From contig JACKEA010000007.1 in the NCBI GenBank assembly GCA_020633235.1, positions 310,001 through 374,000 of the forward strand: a stretch of 64,000 bases of DNA. The letters run 5' to 3'. This DNA is from Polyangiaceae bacterium. Lineage in GTDB: Bacteria > Myxococcota_A > Polyangia > Polyangiales > Polyangiaceae. This document shows positions 56,339 through 64,000 of the stretch, piece after piece (the stretch's first letter is position 1; every line of letters starts with the position of its first letter). The translations under genes and the position numbers were made by a program. The notes under the pieces were generated by a model. That model did not search any database. It was not told the DNA's origin and saw only the letters and a program-made list of their open reading frames with translations.

Positions 56339-58210
56339 ATGCACCAGTGTTCCGCCTTTGAATTCGCGAAAGTGCAGCTTTGGGCGCTTGCCGTCGCCGT
56401 TGGCGTTTGGCTTGCCCCGGCCATCGGGCACGCAACGACGATCGTGGTCGACACCACGGCGCAGGCCACCGCCACCTCCGCGGCGGACGGGAAATGCAGC
56501 CTGGCAGAGGCGATGGTGGCCGCGAACACCGACGCGGCGGTCGACTCTTGCGCCGCCGGTCTGGGCAGCGACGTGATCCAGATACCGGCGGGCAACTACG
56601 AGCTCTTGTTGCCCTACACCACGACCCAACCGGGCGACGCGCTGCCGATGGTGTCCAGCACCATCACGCTGCAGGGACCGACGGCGGGAACCGCGACGCT
56701 CACGTTCAATGCGGCGGCCTCGACCCTGCGCCTGTTGAGCAACATCGCTCCAGGGCAGCTGACGCTGGAAAACCTGACGGTGACGAAGGGGCAGCACCAG
56801 GATGTGATCGACAACGGTGCCAAGCTCACCATCAAGGGCTGTACCTTCCAGAGCAACGGCAACGCGAGCGACCCCGCGTCTCGTAACGTCATCACGGAAG
56901 GGCCCACGGCCAGCTTGACCGTGAGTGACTCCAAGTTCCTGGCGAACAACGCCGTGTGCATCCGGCAGGATCTGGGCAGCGGCACCGTCAGCCTGGACAA
57001 CGTGGAGCTGACGGCCAACAAGACCAACACCATCGACTTGGTCGACGCAAACCTGACAGTCACGAACTGCGCGTTCGATCAGAACACCGCGCTGAACCAG
57101 GCGGGCGCCATCTTCGTCAGGAGCAAGGACGTCACCGTCACCACCAGCGTCAGCGACAGCACGTTCACCAACAACTCCGGCACCACCGACGCGCCCGGCG
57201 TCTTCCGCAACGCCGGTGCCATTGTCGACATCAAGCGCTGCACCTTCGATGGCAATCATGGTGGACGTGGCGGCGTGCTGGAGAACACCAGCGGGGGAAA
57301 GCTCACTGTCGAAGCGAGCACGCTTTCCAATAACTCCGCCGACGGCGAGGGGGGCGCGTTCCGGTTGCTGGGCGCCTCCGGCACGGTGACCCTTCGCAAC
57401 ACGACCATCGCGAACAACACCGCGGGCACGGTGGGCGGCGGGATCGAGTCGGAAGGACAGGACGTCGTGTTGAACAACGTCACGCTGTCGGGAAACTCCG
57501 CGGGCTCCAGCGGCGGAGGCATCGGCATCCCGAACAACGCCGGCGCGGGGACCTTCACCGTGTCCAACAGCGTCATTGCGGGCAATGTCAACCCGACGAG
57601 CTCACCCGAATGCAGCGCGGCCAACGGCAAGTTCCTCATCTCGAAGGGCTACAACGTGCTGGGCAGCGACACCGGCTGTACGTTCGTTTCAGCGGCGGGG
57701 GATCAGGTCGGCACCGGCGGCAGCGCCATCGATCCGAAGCTTTCGTCACTGTCGGACAACGGGGGAAGCACGCAAACGCTGGCGCCGCAGTTCGGCAGTC
57801 CCGCCATCGACAAGGGCAATCCCGCCAGCAGCGGCGAAGGAGCATGTGAGCCCGTGGACCAAACCGGAGCCACGCGGCCGCTGGGTGCCGCGTGCGATGT
57901 CGGTGCTCTCGAGCTGTCACCGGACGCGCCGGACGCGGGCGCGGGTGGAAGCGCCGGCAGCGGTGGCGGCGCGGCGGGCACCGGCGGCGGCAGCGGGGGT
58001 GGCGCAGGCGCTGGCGGAGGCGTCGCGGGAAGCGGTGGTGGCGTTCAGGCCGACGCCGGGCTGGGCGGCGCTCCGAGCTCCGGCGCGAGCTCGGATGACA
58101 GCGGCGGCTGCGGTTGCCGGCAGGCCCGCACCACGTCCAACCAGGGTTTCGGCCTTCTGGCCCTCGCCTTCGCACTCCGGCGTCGACGTCAAGCGGCTGG
58201 AAATACTTGA
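56339..58210 (+). CDS. Beta-helix surface protein with MYXO-CTERM tail
   Basis: 623 aa from ATG 56339. Sec signal, then TTAQATATSAADGKCSLAEA, the opening typical of polymorphic-outer-membrane/choice-of-anchor proteins, and a parallel beta-helix (LTLENLTVTKGQHQDVIDNG, LTVTNCAFDQNTALNQAGAI, VTLRNTTIANNTAGTVGGGI, LNNVTLSGNSAGSSGGGIGI). It ends DQTGATRPLGAACDVGALEL, a Gly/Ser linker and GCGCRQARTTSNQGFGLLAL-AFALRRRRQA, a MYXO-CTERM sorting signal (Cys pair, hydrophobic stretch, Arg cluster) recognised by myxosortase. Cell-surface protein; ligand unknown. Confidence 0.85.
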   Translation: MHQCSAFEFAKVQLWALAVAVGVWLAPAIGHATTIVVDTTAQATATSAADGKCSLAEAMVAANTDAAVDSCAAGLGSDVIQIPAGNYELLLPYTTTQPGDALPMVSSTITLQGPTAGTATLTFNAAASTLRLLSNIAPGQLTLENLTVTKGQHQDVIDNGAKLTIKGCTFQSNGNASDPASRNVITEGPTASLTVSDSKFLANNAVCIRQDLGSGTVSLDNVELTANKTNTIDLVDANLTVTNCAFDQNTALNQAGAIFVRSKDVTVTTSVSDSTFTNNSGTTDAPGVFRNAGAIVDIKRCTFDGNHGGRGGVLENTSGGKLTVEASTLSNNSADGEGGAFRLLGASGTVTLRNTTIANNTAGTVGGGIESEGQDVVLNNVTLSGNSAGSSGGGIGIPNNAGAGTFTVSNSVIAGNVNPTSSPECSAANGKFLISKGYNVLGSDTGCTFVSAAGDQVGTGGSAIDPKLSSLSDNGGSTQTLAPQFGSPAIDKGNPASSGEGACEPVDQTGATRPLGAACDVGALELSPDAPDAGAGGSAGSGGGAAGTGGGSGGGAGAGGGVAGSGGGVQADAGLGGAPSSGASSDDSGGCGCRQARTTSNQGFGLLALAFALRRRRQAAGNT

Positions 58211-58273
58211 GCTTTCTCTCCGCCGAGGGCGCTGCGTTGGAGATCGGGTCGGGTTGTAGTTTGCTAGCCCCCG

Positions 58274-58894
58274 ATGGGGGAGCCACGTGTGCTTCTGGTC
58301 GAGGACGACGACACGCTTCGCGGCGTCATCGCCATGCATCTGGAGCACGAAGGCATGCAGGTGCACTCCGTCGACGACGGCAACGCCGCGCTCTCGGCCT
58401 TTCGCGAGACCGCTCCGGACATTCTCGTCTTGGATGTGATGCTCCCCGGATTGTCCGGCTTGGAGGTAGCGGCTCGCGTTCGAGAAGAGACGCAGCCCTC
58501 TCCCGGAATCGTGATGATCACCGCGCTGGGCGGGGAAGACGACGTGGTGAATGGATTCCGTGCCGGCGCGGACGACTACGTCGTCAAACCGCTGCGCCCC
58601 CGCGAGCTGCGCTACGCGCCCGCGGAGGGAACCATCCGAGTGGAGACCGGTGTGGGGTCCGTTGCGTTCGTCGTGGTGGAGGACGACGGCCCCGGTGTGC
58701 CGGACGAAGAGCTCGAGAAGCTGGGCGAGCGCTTTCATCGTCCCGACCCCTCGCGCAGCCGGCGTCGGGGAGGGCACGGGCTGGGCCTGGCGATCGTGCT
58801 GGCCATCGCCCATCGTCACGGCGGTGCGGTGATCTTCGATCGGTCCGCGCTCGGCGGGCTGTGCGTGAGGGTCGAGCTTCCGCCCGCGGGTTGA
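58274..58894 (+). CDS. Response-regulator receiver fused to a histidine-kinase ATPase tail
   Basis: 206 aa from ATG 58274. Residues 1-115 are a complete receiver: RVLLVEDDDTLRGVIAMHLE (acid pocket), DILVLDVMLPGLSGLEVAAR (phospho-Asp), IVMITALGG (Thr), DDYVVKPLRPREL (Lys). Residues 120-206 are the C-terminal half of a HATPase: VVVEDDGPGVPDEELEKLGE (G1), FHRPDPSRSRRRGGHGLGLA (G2), IVLAIAHRHGGAVIF. The DNA-binding domain and the kinase's sensor, HisKA and N-box are absent. Best explained by an in-frame deletion that joined an adjacent regulator and kinase; unlikely to work as either, though the receiver could titrate phosphate. Confidence 0.75.
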   Translation: MGEPRVLLVEDDDTLRGVIAMHLEHEGMQVHSVDDGNAALSAFRETAPDILVLDVMLPGLSGLEVAARVREETQPSPGIVMITALGGEDDVVNGFRAGADDYVVKPLRPRELRYAPAEGTIRVETGVGSVAFVVVEDDGPGVPDEELEKLGERFHRPDPSRSRRRGGHGLGLAIVLAIAHRHGGAVIFDRSALGGLCVRVELPPAG

Positions 58895-59481
58895 CGACTC
58901 AAGCTGTGGTTGGCGAGCAGCGAGGTCAGCTCGCCCCGAGAGCCGACGTCGAGCTTGGCGTAGATGCTGGCTATTTGGTTGGCGATGGTGCGTTGGGAGC
59001 GCCCGCGCCGGCGAGCGATCTCCAGGTTGCCCAGCCCGGCGAGGATATGGCGACAGATCAATTGCTCGGTGCGAGTGAGCGTCAGCGCCTCTGTACGCAG
59101 GGGAAAGCGGAGCACCATCTCGTCGGGCGCAGCTCGCGCTGCGCGGAGTCCGGCGGGTGGAAGGAGCGTCTGGCTCCCCGAAGCGAACAGCATCACGAGC
59201 TGTGCGCGGGTCCGGACGCCGAGCTTCTGCATGGCAGAGGCGAGGTGCTCGCTGGCCGTGGCCGGGGCAATGCCGAGCTCGAGGGCGATGAGCGTCACTC
59301 CGCGGCCGCGGGTAGCGCCGAGCACGACGGCGCACTCCCGCTTCGTCAGGGGAGGAGCCGTTGGATCGACCCGTCGAAGCAAGAGGCGGCGCTCGTCGGC
59401 TTCGTCCCAGTGCGTGACCAGGCGGGAGCTTCCGTCCAAGAGCCCGCGCCACCAAGCTTCGGCGTCCTTCGGCATGGCCAC
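58816..59481 (-). CDS. LuxR-family protein with two HTH domains
   Basis: 221 aa from ATG 59481. Two GerE-type helix-turn-helix modules: LTKRECAVVLGATRGRGVTL, IALELGIAPATASEHLASAM, QKLGVRTRAQLV and LTRTEQLICRHILAGLGNLE, IARRRGRSQRTIANQIASIY, AKLDVGSRGELTSLL. No receiver or autoinducer domain. The first 40 residues may be a remnant sensor. Its last 79 bp overlap the convergent receiver fusion gene. A tandem-HTH regulator whose target is unknown. Confidence 0.75.
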   Translation of the reverse strand: MAMPKDAEAWWRGLLDGSSRLVTHWDEADERRLLLRRVDPTAPPLTKRECAVVLGATRGRGVTLIALELGIAPATASEHLASAMQKLGVRTRAQLVMLFASGSQTLLPPAGLRAARAAPDEMVLRFPLRTEALTLTRTEQLICRHILAGLGNLEIARRRGRSQRTIANQIASIYAKLDVGSRGELTSLLANHSLSRQPAGGSSTLTHSPPSADRSKITAPP

Positions 59482-59590
59482 CGAGATCAGACATCGTCGC
59501 CGTGGTCGGGGTTGTTGCGATTCGGTTGCGATGGCCCACGACCGAAGGAATGCTCATGATCTCCATCGCGGCGTGGCCCACTCTCGCTGC

Positions 59591-60535
59591 ATGGCTACAT
59601 CACGAAGAGCATTTCGAACGCTGCTGATCGGGTCCGTCTCCTTCGCGCTCTTGGCGTGTGCAGTGGATACCGACCCGGGTGCTGGTGACGAGGTTACGGG
59701 GGAAACGGCGGAGGCGGTGCAAACCACGTGCTCCGTTCCCGTCTATGGCGGCGCCTACTGCCGCCAGGGAACCCAGATCTGTTCGGCCACCAGCTGCACG
59801 TGTCAGGCCACCTATCCGCCTGTGATGTGGGCGACCGGACCCGAGCGCTGCGAGCAGTCTCCCGCCCTCGACGACGACTGCGACGGCTTCATCGACGATG
59901 GCTGCCCCGTCGGCAACGAGCTCGTGCTGCAGTCGGCCACCCCGTTGGTCGGTGGACCGGGGGGCAACGGCTACGGAGTCCTGTGCCCCGCGGATAGCGT
60001 GATGACGGGATTCTACGGGGCCAACCAACACGGCGGTGTCATCAGCGGCCTCGACATCCGCTGCGCGCCGCTGGACCTGAACACCCTGGTGGCCGGGCAG
60101 CCGGGCTTTCCGCTTCACGCGGGTGGGACTGGCTGGGACAAGTGGTCCGAGAACGTGCCGTACTATCCCTTCATCATCTTCAAGACTACCGGGTTCGACA
60201 TGGACTGCCCGACGGGTCAGGTGATGATCGGTCTCAAAGGGCGCAGCGGATCCTTGGTCGATAGCATCCGCCCGCAGTGCGGCGATCTTCACGTGACGAA
60301 CGACAGTCAGCTCGCGGGAACCTACACCGTGGAGGGTACGTTCCGGGGTGAAGCATCGTTCTGGCCCAATCCGTTCTACCACTATCAGAACCCCGGGCCC
60401 GGAAACGGCGGCGGTGAGTTCTCTCTCAGCTGCGGGACGGACGGCGTCGTGCTCGGCATCTACGGTCGAGCCGGATCGCTGATCGACGCCATTGGCCTGT
60501 ACTGCGGACGAGTTCGCGTGGTGGAAGACTGGTAG
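59591..60535 (+). CDS. Secreted lipoprotein with lectin-like repeats
   Basis: 314 aa from ATG 59591. Lipobox LLAC (Cys 23), linker ending ETAEAVQ, a cysteine-rich stretch (CSVPVYGGAYCRQGTQICSA, CTCQATYPP), the MopI-like DDDCDGFIDDGCP element, then two jacalin-like units with GLKGRSGSLVDSIRPQCG and GIYGRAGSLIDAIGLYCG. Probably binds carbohydrate at the cell surface. Leader resembles that of the lipoprotein at 1-759. Confidence 0.7.
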   Translation: MATSRRAFRTLLIGSVSFALLACAVDTDPGAGDEVTGETAEAVQTTCSVPVYGGAYCRQGTQICSATSCTCQATYPPVMWATGPERCEQSPALDDDCDGFIDDGCPVGNELVLQSATPLVGGPGGNGYGVLCPADSVMTGFYGANQHGGVISGLDIRCAPLDLNTLVAGQPGFPLHAGGTGWDKWSENVPYYPFIIFKTTGFDMDCPTGQVMIGLKGRSGSLVDSIRPQCGDLHVTNDSQLAGTYTVEGTFRGEASFWPNPFYHYQNPGPGNGGGEFSLSCGTDGVVLGIYGRAGSLIDAIGLYCGRVRVVEDW

Positions 60536-60541
60536 CGCGCG

Positions 60542-61330
60542 TCACAGGACGCGGAGCCGTGGGTCGCCCAGGCACAGCAGCGCGGGGGCGAGCTCGCTTG
60601 GGCCCACCGGGTCGCGGGCGAGGCGGCGGATGGTCTGTGGATGTACGCCGATGGCGCGTGCGTTCTCGTTGGTGACGCGCCAGCCCACGGTCCGGGCGAG
60701 GGTCACGAACACGCGACGTTTCAGGCTGATGGATGACCAGGGCGTGGCGGCGCGAACGGCCGCCGCCACGTCCGCGAGGGGAACGCGCGCAATGGCGGAC
60801 GGCTGGGCCGGCACCGGAAGCGGCGTGCCCGCGACCGCGACCGTCGGATCTCCCGACACGTAGGCGTGCAGCCAACTCGGTACGTGCTCCGCGGGGTAGC
60901 CGAACCACGCCCCCAGGCGTTCGGCCGATACCCACGGGTCGATCTCCGCTCCAATCACGCCGCGGTGCGTGGAAAAGAACCACGCGAGGGGATCCTTGCA
61001 CAAGAAATCACGACAGGGATTGAGGTGTACATAGCGGATGTCGCGCAACAGGTGCTTGTCATTCGGGTGCACCGCGGGCGGTGGGATGGGCGCCCACAGA
61101 TTGCCCCCGCCCACGTGGCGCGAGTAGCCCGAGAGCACGGCTCCCAACCGGGACACTGCCGCCTTGGCGCTGAGCGCGGGCGTGATGACGTGCAGGTGGT
61201 CCGGAAGCAAGCATGCCGCCAGCGCGTGCGAGAAGCTCTGCCGCGTGCGGCGCCAAAGCCAGGCCGCATGCTCGCGCCGAGCCATGACGTCGTACCCGCG
61301 AACGGTGCTCGCAACGAGATGAACCAGCAC
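60542..61330 (-). CDS. REP-associated tyrosine transposase-like protein (Y1/RAYT)
   Basis: 262 aa if GTG 61328-61330 is the start (weak GGGGGA upstream); no ATG is well placed. VHLVASTVRGYDVMARREHA, AWLWRRTRQSFSHALAACLL, PDHLHVITP with the HxH (HLH) motif of Y1 transposases, then RYVHLNPCRDFLCKDPLAWF, STHRG. The C-terminal 90 residues carry an HTH-like SLKRRVFVTLARTVGWRVTN. RAYTs are single-copy, domesticated IS200/IS605 relatives that mobilise REP palindromes. A 33-bp repeat array lies 200 bp upstream. Confidence 0.6.
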   Translation of the reverse strand: MLVHLVASTVRGYDVMARREHAAWLWRRTRQSFSHALAACLLPDHLHVITPALSAKAAVSRLGAVLSGYSRHVGGGNLWAPIPPPAVHPNDKHLLRDIRYVHLNPCRDFLCKDPLAWFFSTHRGVIGAEIDPWVSAERLGAWFGYPAEHVPSWLHAYVSGDPTVAVAGTPLPVPAQPSAIARVPLADVAAAVRAATPWSSISLKRRVFVTLARTVGWRVTNENARAIGVHPQTIRRLARDPVGPSELAPALLCLGDPRLRVL

Positions 61331-61550
61331 CTCCCCCGTTCGCCCGTCCGCGCCTCGAGTTTCTCGGAGAGGGTCGAGAAAATGCTCACAATGGTGATCA
61401 TTTTCCCGACATGGTCGACCATGCCCCCCGAGATGATCACGAATCTGAGCAGATAGTTGCCCTACATTTGGGGGTTGGGACGGCGCGCCCAAGGACATCG
61501 ACGTCACCGTCCAACGTCGCGCACGGCACGCCGTCGCGGCGCGCGGTCCG

Positions 61551-61830
61551 ACGAAACAACGTCGCGGAGAGACGTCGCGGCGCGAGGTAGTGCGTCGCGG
61601 AGAGACGTCGCGGCGCGAGGTCCTGCGTCGCGGAGAGGCGTCGCGGCGCGAGGTACTGCGTCGCGGAGAGACGTCGCGGCGCGAGGTAGTGCGTCGCGGA
61701 GAGGCGTCGCGGCGCGAGGTAGTGCGTCGCGGAGAGGCGTCGCGGCGCGAGGTAGTGCGTCGCGGAGAGACGTCGCGGCGCGAGGTAGTGCGTCGCGGAG
61801 AGGCGTCGCGGCGCGAGGTTCCGCGCCGGA
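61551..61830. repeat. 33-bp tandem repeat, eight to nine copies
   Basis: Unit cgtcgcggagaggcgtcgcg plus gcgcgaggtagtg, period 33, with a/g (agacg/aggcg) and tact/tagt/tcct variation. The unit contains the self-complementary cgtcgcg..cgcgacg-type arms and so could fold. No gene in 61331-61843 otherwise. Confidence 0.85.
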
Positions 61831-61838
61831 CCAACAGG
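61817..61838 (+). promoter_or_regulatory. Dispersed intergenic motif
   Basis: ggttccgcgccggaccaaca then gg, next to the 33-bp array and just past the DUF3857 gene's stop. Confidence 0.35.
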
Positions 61839-61843
61839 ATGCG

Positions 61844-64000
61844 TCAGCTGCCGAGGCGGATGCGCACGGTGGCGTTCAGGGCTTCGTCGGCCTTGCGCGC
61901 GAAGTCGACGAAGCGGGCGTACTCGTCGGGTTGCACGCGGCCGGCGGGGATGTCGATCACGCGATCGAGGATCAGCGTGCTGCCCTCCATGCGGTCGTTC
62001 ACGCGGATCAGCTTGTTGCCGTCCTTCACGGTGGCCTTGTCGGCGCCGGCGACGCTGGCGCCGGCGGGGAGCTCGAGGCGCAGGCGCACCTCTTGGTGCG
62101 TGGTTTCGCCAATCAGCAGCGGAGTCTGACGCTTGGGCAAGGTCGCCAGCTGGCTCACGTGGGGTGAGAACGGCGGCGCGACGAGGAGCTCCGCACCGTT
62201 CGGCGGGGCGAAGTTCGACATGTCCGCGATCATGTGGAGAACGAGGGGCTTGTCGAGGTCGTCGCGCGCTTCCACTTCGTACTTCATCAGGCGAGCGCCA
62301 CGTAGCGAGCGGCCCAGCAGGCGGGACTCCACCAGATCCCGGAGCTGACCTTCGGACAGCTGCGCCACCGCGCTGCGGACGGCCATGGCGTACTTGCCAT
62401 AGAAGCGCTGCACCAGATCGATGCGCGCGCTGCCGTCCCGCGCCACCTTGAAGGTGCCTTCGTAGATGACGCTGTCCTCCGTGCCCGTCACCGGCGTGGT
62501 CACGCGCTTGGGCTTGTCGCCGGCGAGCACGTAGGCGGGCACGCCGCGAATCTCCACCGGCACGTAGCCGAAGGGCGCGTACTTGCTGCCCAAGGTGAGC
62601 CACACCGGGCCTTCGTCGGTGTCCAGGCGCAGGAGCGGCTCCGTGAACTGGGATGCGCGCTCCAGCGGGCCCACCGGCGGCGGCGCGAGCTGGTTCTTGG
62701 CAGCGGCGTACTCCACGTTCATGCCCAGCGCACGGCACAGCGCCATGAAGCCGCGCCAGCGATTGCCGTGCTTGCCCACCACCACGCGGCGGCCGTCGGT
62801 TTCGGGGCCGTCCTCCACGTTGGCCAACACCCAGCGGTACAAACGCTGGGCGCGCTTCTTTTCCGCCTTCTTGGGCAACGGCGAGACGATCTTCTTGGCG
62901 ATGCGCACGATGCGCGGGTCCACCGGCGTGATGTCCTCCAGCGTGTCCGCCAGGCGCTGCACCCGCTGCTCCAGCGTGATGCCCCAACCCAGGCGTACGC
63001 TGGGGAGGAACTCCGTGATGGGTGCGGACCCGGGCTCCTGCGGCGCAGCCGGGCTCTCGTCCACGCGCCAGTCGTGCACCACCAGGCCGTCGAGCTTCTG
63101 CACCTTCGGCGGCGGTACCTGGCCGCGCGTCTCGATCACCAGCTGCTTGTCTTCCGGCGTGATGACCACGAACTCGCTGCGAGCGTAGGCGACGTTCTCC
63201 TCGCGGAAGAACCAATGGGGGCTCAGGTACTGGCGGCCGCCCTCGCTCTCGCTGGCCTTGGTGATGATGTGCTCAGTCTCGATGTAGTCGCCCACCTCGA
63301 GGTGCGGGAAGGTGACGGAGGGCTTGCCCGGAACCAGCTCCGGCTCGAGCACGTGACCGTCCTTCTTGATGACCCGCATGTGGAGCACGAGCCCGTCCGG
63401 CTTGACCTGCTCCGCCAGCTTGCTGATGGCCTCGGGGCTCTGGATGCGAACCACCTCGTGCTCCAGCATGCGACTCGAGCCGTCCGCGTGAACCCAGATG
63501 GCGGCGTAGTCCAGCACCCGCGCTGCGGTGCCGGGCAGGTGCTCGCCCTTCTTCTCGTAGTCCTTGATGATCTGGAGGGCATCGAGCCGGTAGGGCTCGA
63601 GCTGCGTCATGCCGTCGACCAGATCCAGGGCGTCTTCCAGACCCGAGGTGCCGGCTCCGTGGGCCACGGCATCGACCAACGCCTTGCGCAGCGCGTCCTT
63701 CTGACCGCCGGCGTAGCGGGCGTCCGCCAGCGCCAGGCGCGCCGGCCCGCTCTTGGGCTCCTTGTCGATGGCGGCTTCCAGCTTCTTCCAGCTCTCGCTG
63801 GCATTGCCTGCGCGCACCATGACGTCGAACACACGCTCCGCGATGTCCTTGCGCTCCGGGCGCCGTTCCCCGAGGCGCTTCAGCTCCGTGAGGGCGGTCT
63901 TGTAGTCCTCGCGCTCGAGGGCGCGGGAGAGCCGCACCTCGCTGTCGGGATCCAGCTTCATGATGCGGGCGACCAGATCGTCCGCTTTCGCCCGATCTCC
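61844..64000 (-). CDS. DUF3857-domain protein, start outside the window
   Basis: The frame is open at the right edge (RAKADDLVARIMKLDPDSEV), so the N-terminus is missing; 719 codons are visible. TPR-like helices occupy the first 150 residues (EDYKTALTELKRLGERRPER, GPARLALADARYAGGQKDAL). The DUF3857 beta-sandwich follows: EHEVVRIQSPEAISKLAEQV, VGDYIETEHIITKASESEGG, and then a transglutaminase-like region (GNRWRGFMALCRALGMNVEY) in which the usual catalytic Cys is present as ALCRALG. The C-terminus is beta-rich (LVLHMIADMSNFAPPNGAEL). Probably periplasmic; role unknown. Confidence 0.8.
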   Translation of the reverse strand, partial: GDRAKADDLVARIMKLDPDSEVRLSRALEREDYKTALTELKRLGERRPERKDIAERVFDVMVRAGNASESWKKLEAAIDKEPKSGPARLALADARYAGGQKDALRKALVDAVAHGAGTSGLEDALDLVDGMTQLEPYRLDALQIIKDYEKKGEHLPGTAARVLDYAAIWVHADGSSRMLEHEVVRIQSPEAISKLAEQVKPDGLVLHMRVIKKDGHVLEPELVPGKPSVTFPHLEVGDYIETEHIITKASESEGGRQYLSPHWFFREENVAYARSEFVVITPEDKQLVIETRGQVPPPKVQKLDGLVVHDWRVDESPAAPQEPGSAPITEFLPSVRLGWGITLEQRVQRLADTLEDITPVDPRIVRIAKKIVSPLPKKAEKKRAQRLYRWVLANVEDGPETDGRRVVVGKHGNRWRGFMALCRALGMNVEYAAAKNQLAPPPVGPLERASQFTEPLLRLDTDEGPVWLTLGSKYAPFGYVPVEIRGVPAYVLAGDKPKRVTTPVTGTEDSVIYEGTFKVARDGSARIDLVQRFYGKYAMAVRSAVAQLSEGQLRDLVESRLLGRSLRGARLMKYEVEARDDLDKPLVLHMIADMSNFAPPNGAELLVAPPFSPHVSQLATLPKRQTPLLIGETTHQEVRLRLELPAGASVAGADKATVKDGNKLIRVNDRMEGSTLILDRVIDIPAGRVQPDEYARFVDFARKADEALNATVRIRLGS

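Noticed and set aside
61551..61830. Long basic repeat proteins across the 33-bp array
   Set aside because: Both strands give open frames simply because the 33-bp unit lacks stops; composition (RRE, RRD, SRR) is non-protein-like and no start or ribosome binding site supports them.
1..64000. tRNA or rRNA genes
   Set aside because: No cloverleaf-like TTCRANYC/CCA patterns or rRNA segments were recognised on reading; a covariance search was not possible.

Overview
The window is high-GC bacterial DNA that looks like a myxobacterium of the Polyangiales (Sorangium/Polyangium side). Reasons: many predicted lipoproteins whose lipobox is followed by long Gly/Ser/Ala linkers, a MYXO-CTERM tail (protein at 56339-58210), cysteine-rich secreted repeat proteins, several SMI1/KNR4-type genes, AK-rich histone-like tails, and abundant short tandem repeats between genes. 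No rRNA, tRNA or CRISPR array was recognised. The taxonomy is inference from gene style; no marker gene is present. Layout. 1-8175: ordinary accessory chromosome, with two minus-strand genes (a lipoprotein cut by the window edge and a pentapeptide-family-like protein), a 76-bp tandem repeat, then plus-strand genes in short overlapping pairs: SUKH protein plus partner, beta-helix lipoprotein, sigma-like protein, a frameshifted UPF0158 gene plus partner, and VOC / alpha-beta hydrolase / tyrosine phosphatase. 8283 to about 23700: the most unusual part, an integron-type gene-cassette array without a working integrase (a CALIN). It starts beside an N-terminal remnant of an integron integrase and holds about a dozen attC sites plus several degenerate ones, recognised by R'' (RYYYAAC) and R' (GTTRRRY) boxes around imperfect inverted repeats. 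Most cassettes carry one small ORF starting 5-15 nt after an R' box; recognisable products are Imm53, ankyrin-repeat, GNAT and small membrane proteins, and the rest are hypothetical. Two mobile elements have landed in attC sites: an IS91-type transposase with a tyrosine recombinase at the GTTC of one R'' box, and an IS110-family element inside another attC. 24211-32899: SUKH and DUF1877 proteins, a secreted sphingomyelinase-like phosphodiesterase, an outer-membrane barrel protein, GNAT, SnoaL-like and small hypothetical proteins. 32909-42290: glycoside-hydrolase-like lipoprotein, phosphotransferase, divergent OsmC and AraC-type regulator genes, a cysteine-rich repeat lipoprotein, a beta-barrel protein, and repeat-laden spacers. 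42504-45391: glycosyltransferase, lipoprotein and an isolated type III secretion SctQ-like protein, all leftward. 45582-49202: TPR protein, an antitoxin gene beside a ruined VapC, an ECF sigma / anti-sigma pair, and an ExbD-like lipoprotein. 49343-64000: cysteine-repeat lipoprotein, MutS-like ATPase with a membrane partner, MBOAT-type acyltransferase, MYXO-CTERM beta-helix protein, a response-regulator/kinase remnant fusion, LuxR-type regulator, secreted lectin-like lipoprotein, a RAYT-like transposase next to a 33-bp tandem repeat, and a DUF3857 protein cut by the right edge. Across the non-cassette parts a short motif (core CCGCGGCGGACCRACA) recurs in at least 15 intergenic places, usually 30-150 bp upstream of a start codon, and a composite palindrome/heptamer repeat occurs in three spacers. 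The cassette array shows neither, which fits separate ancestry.
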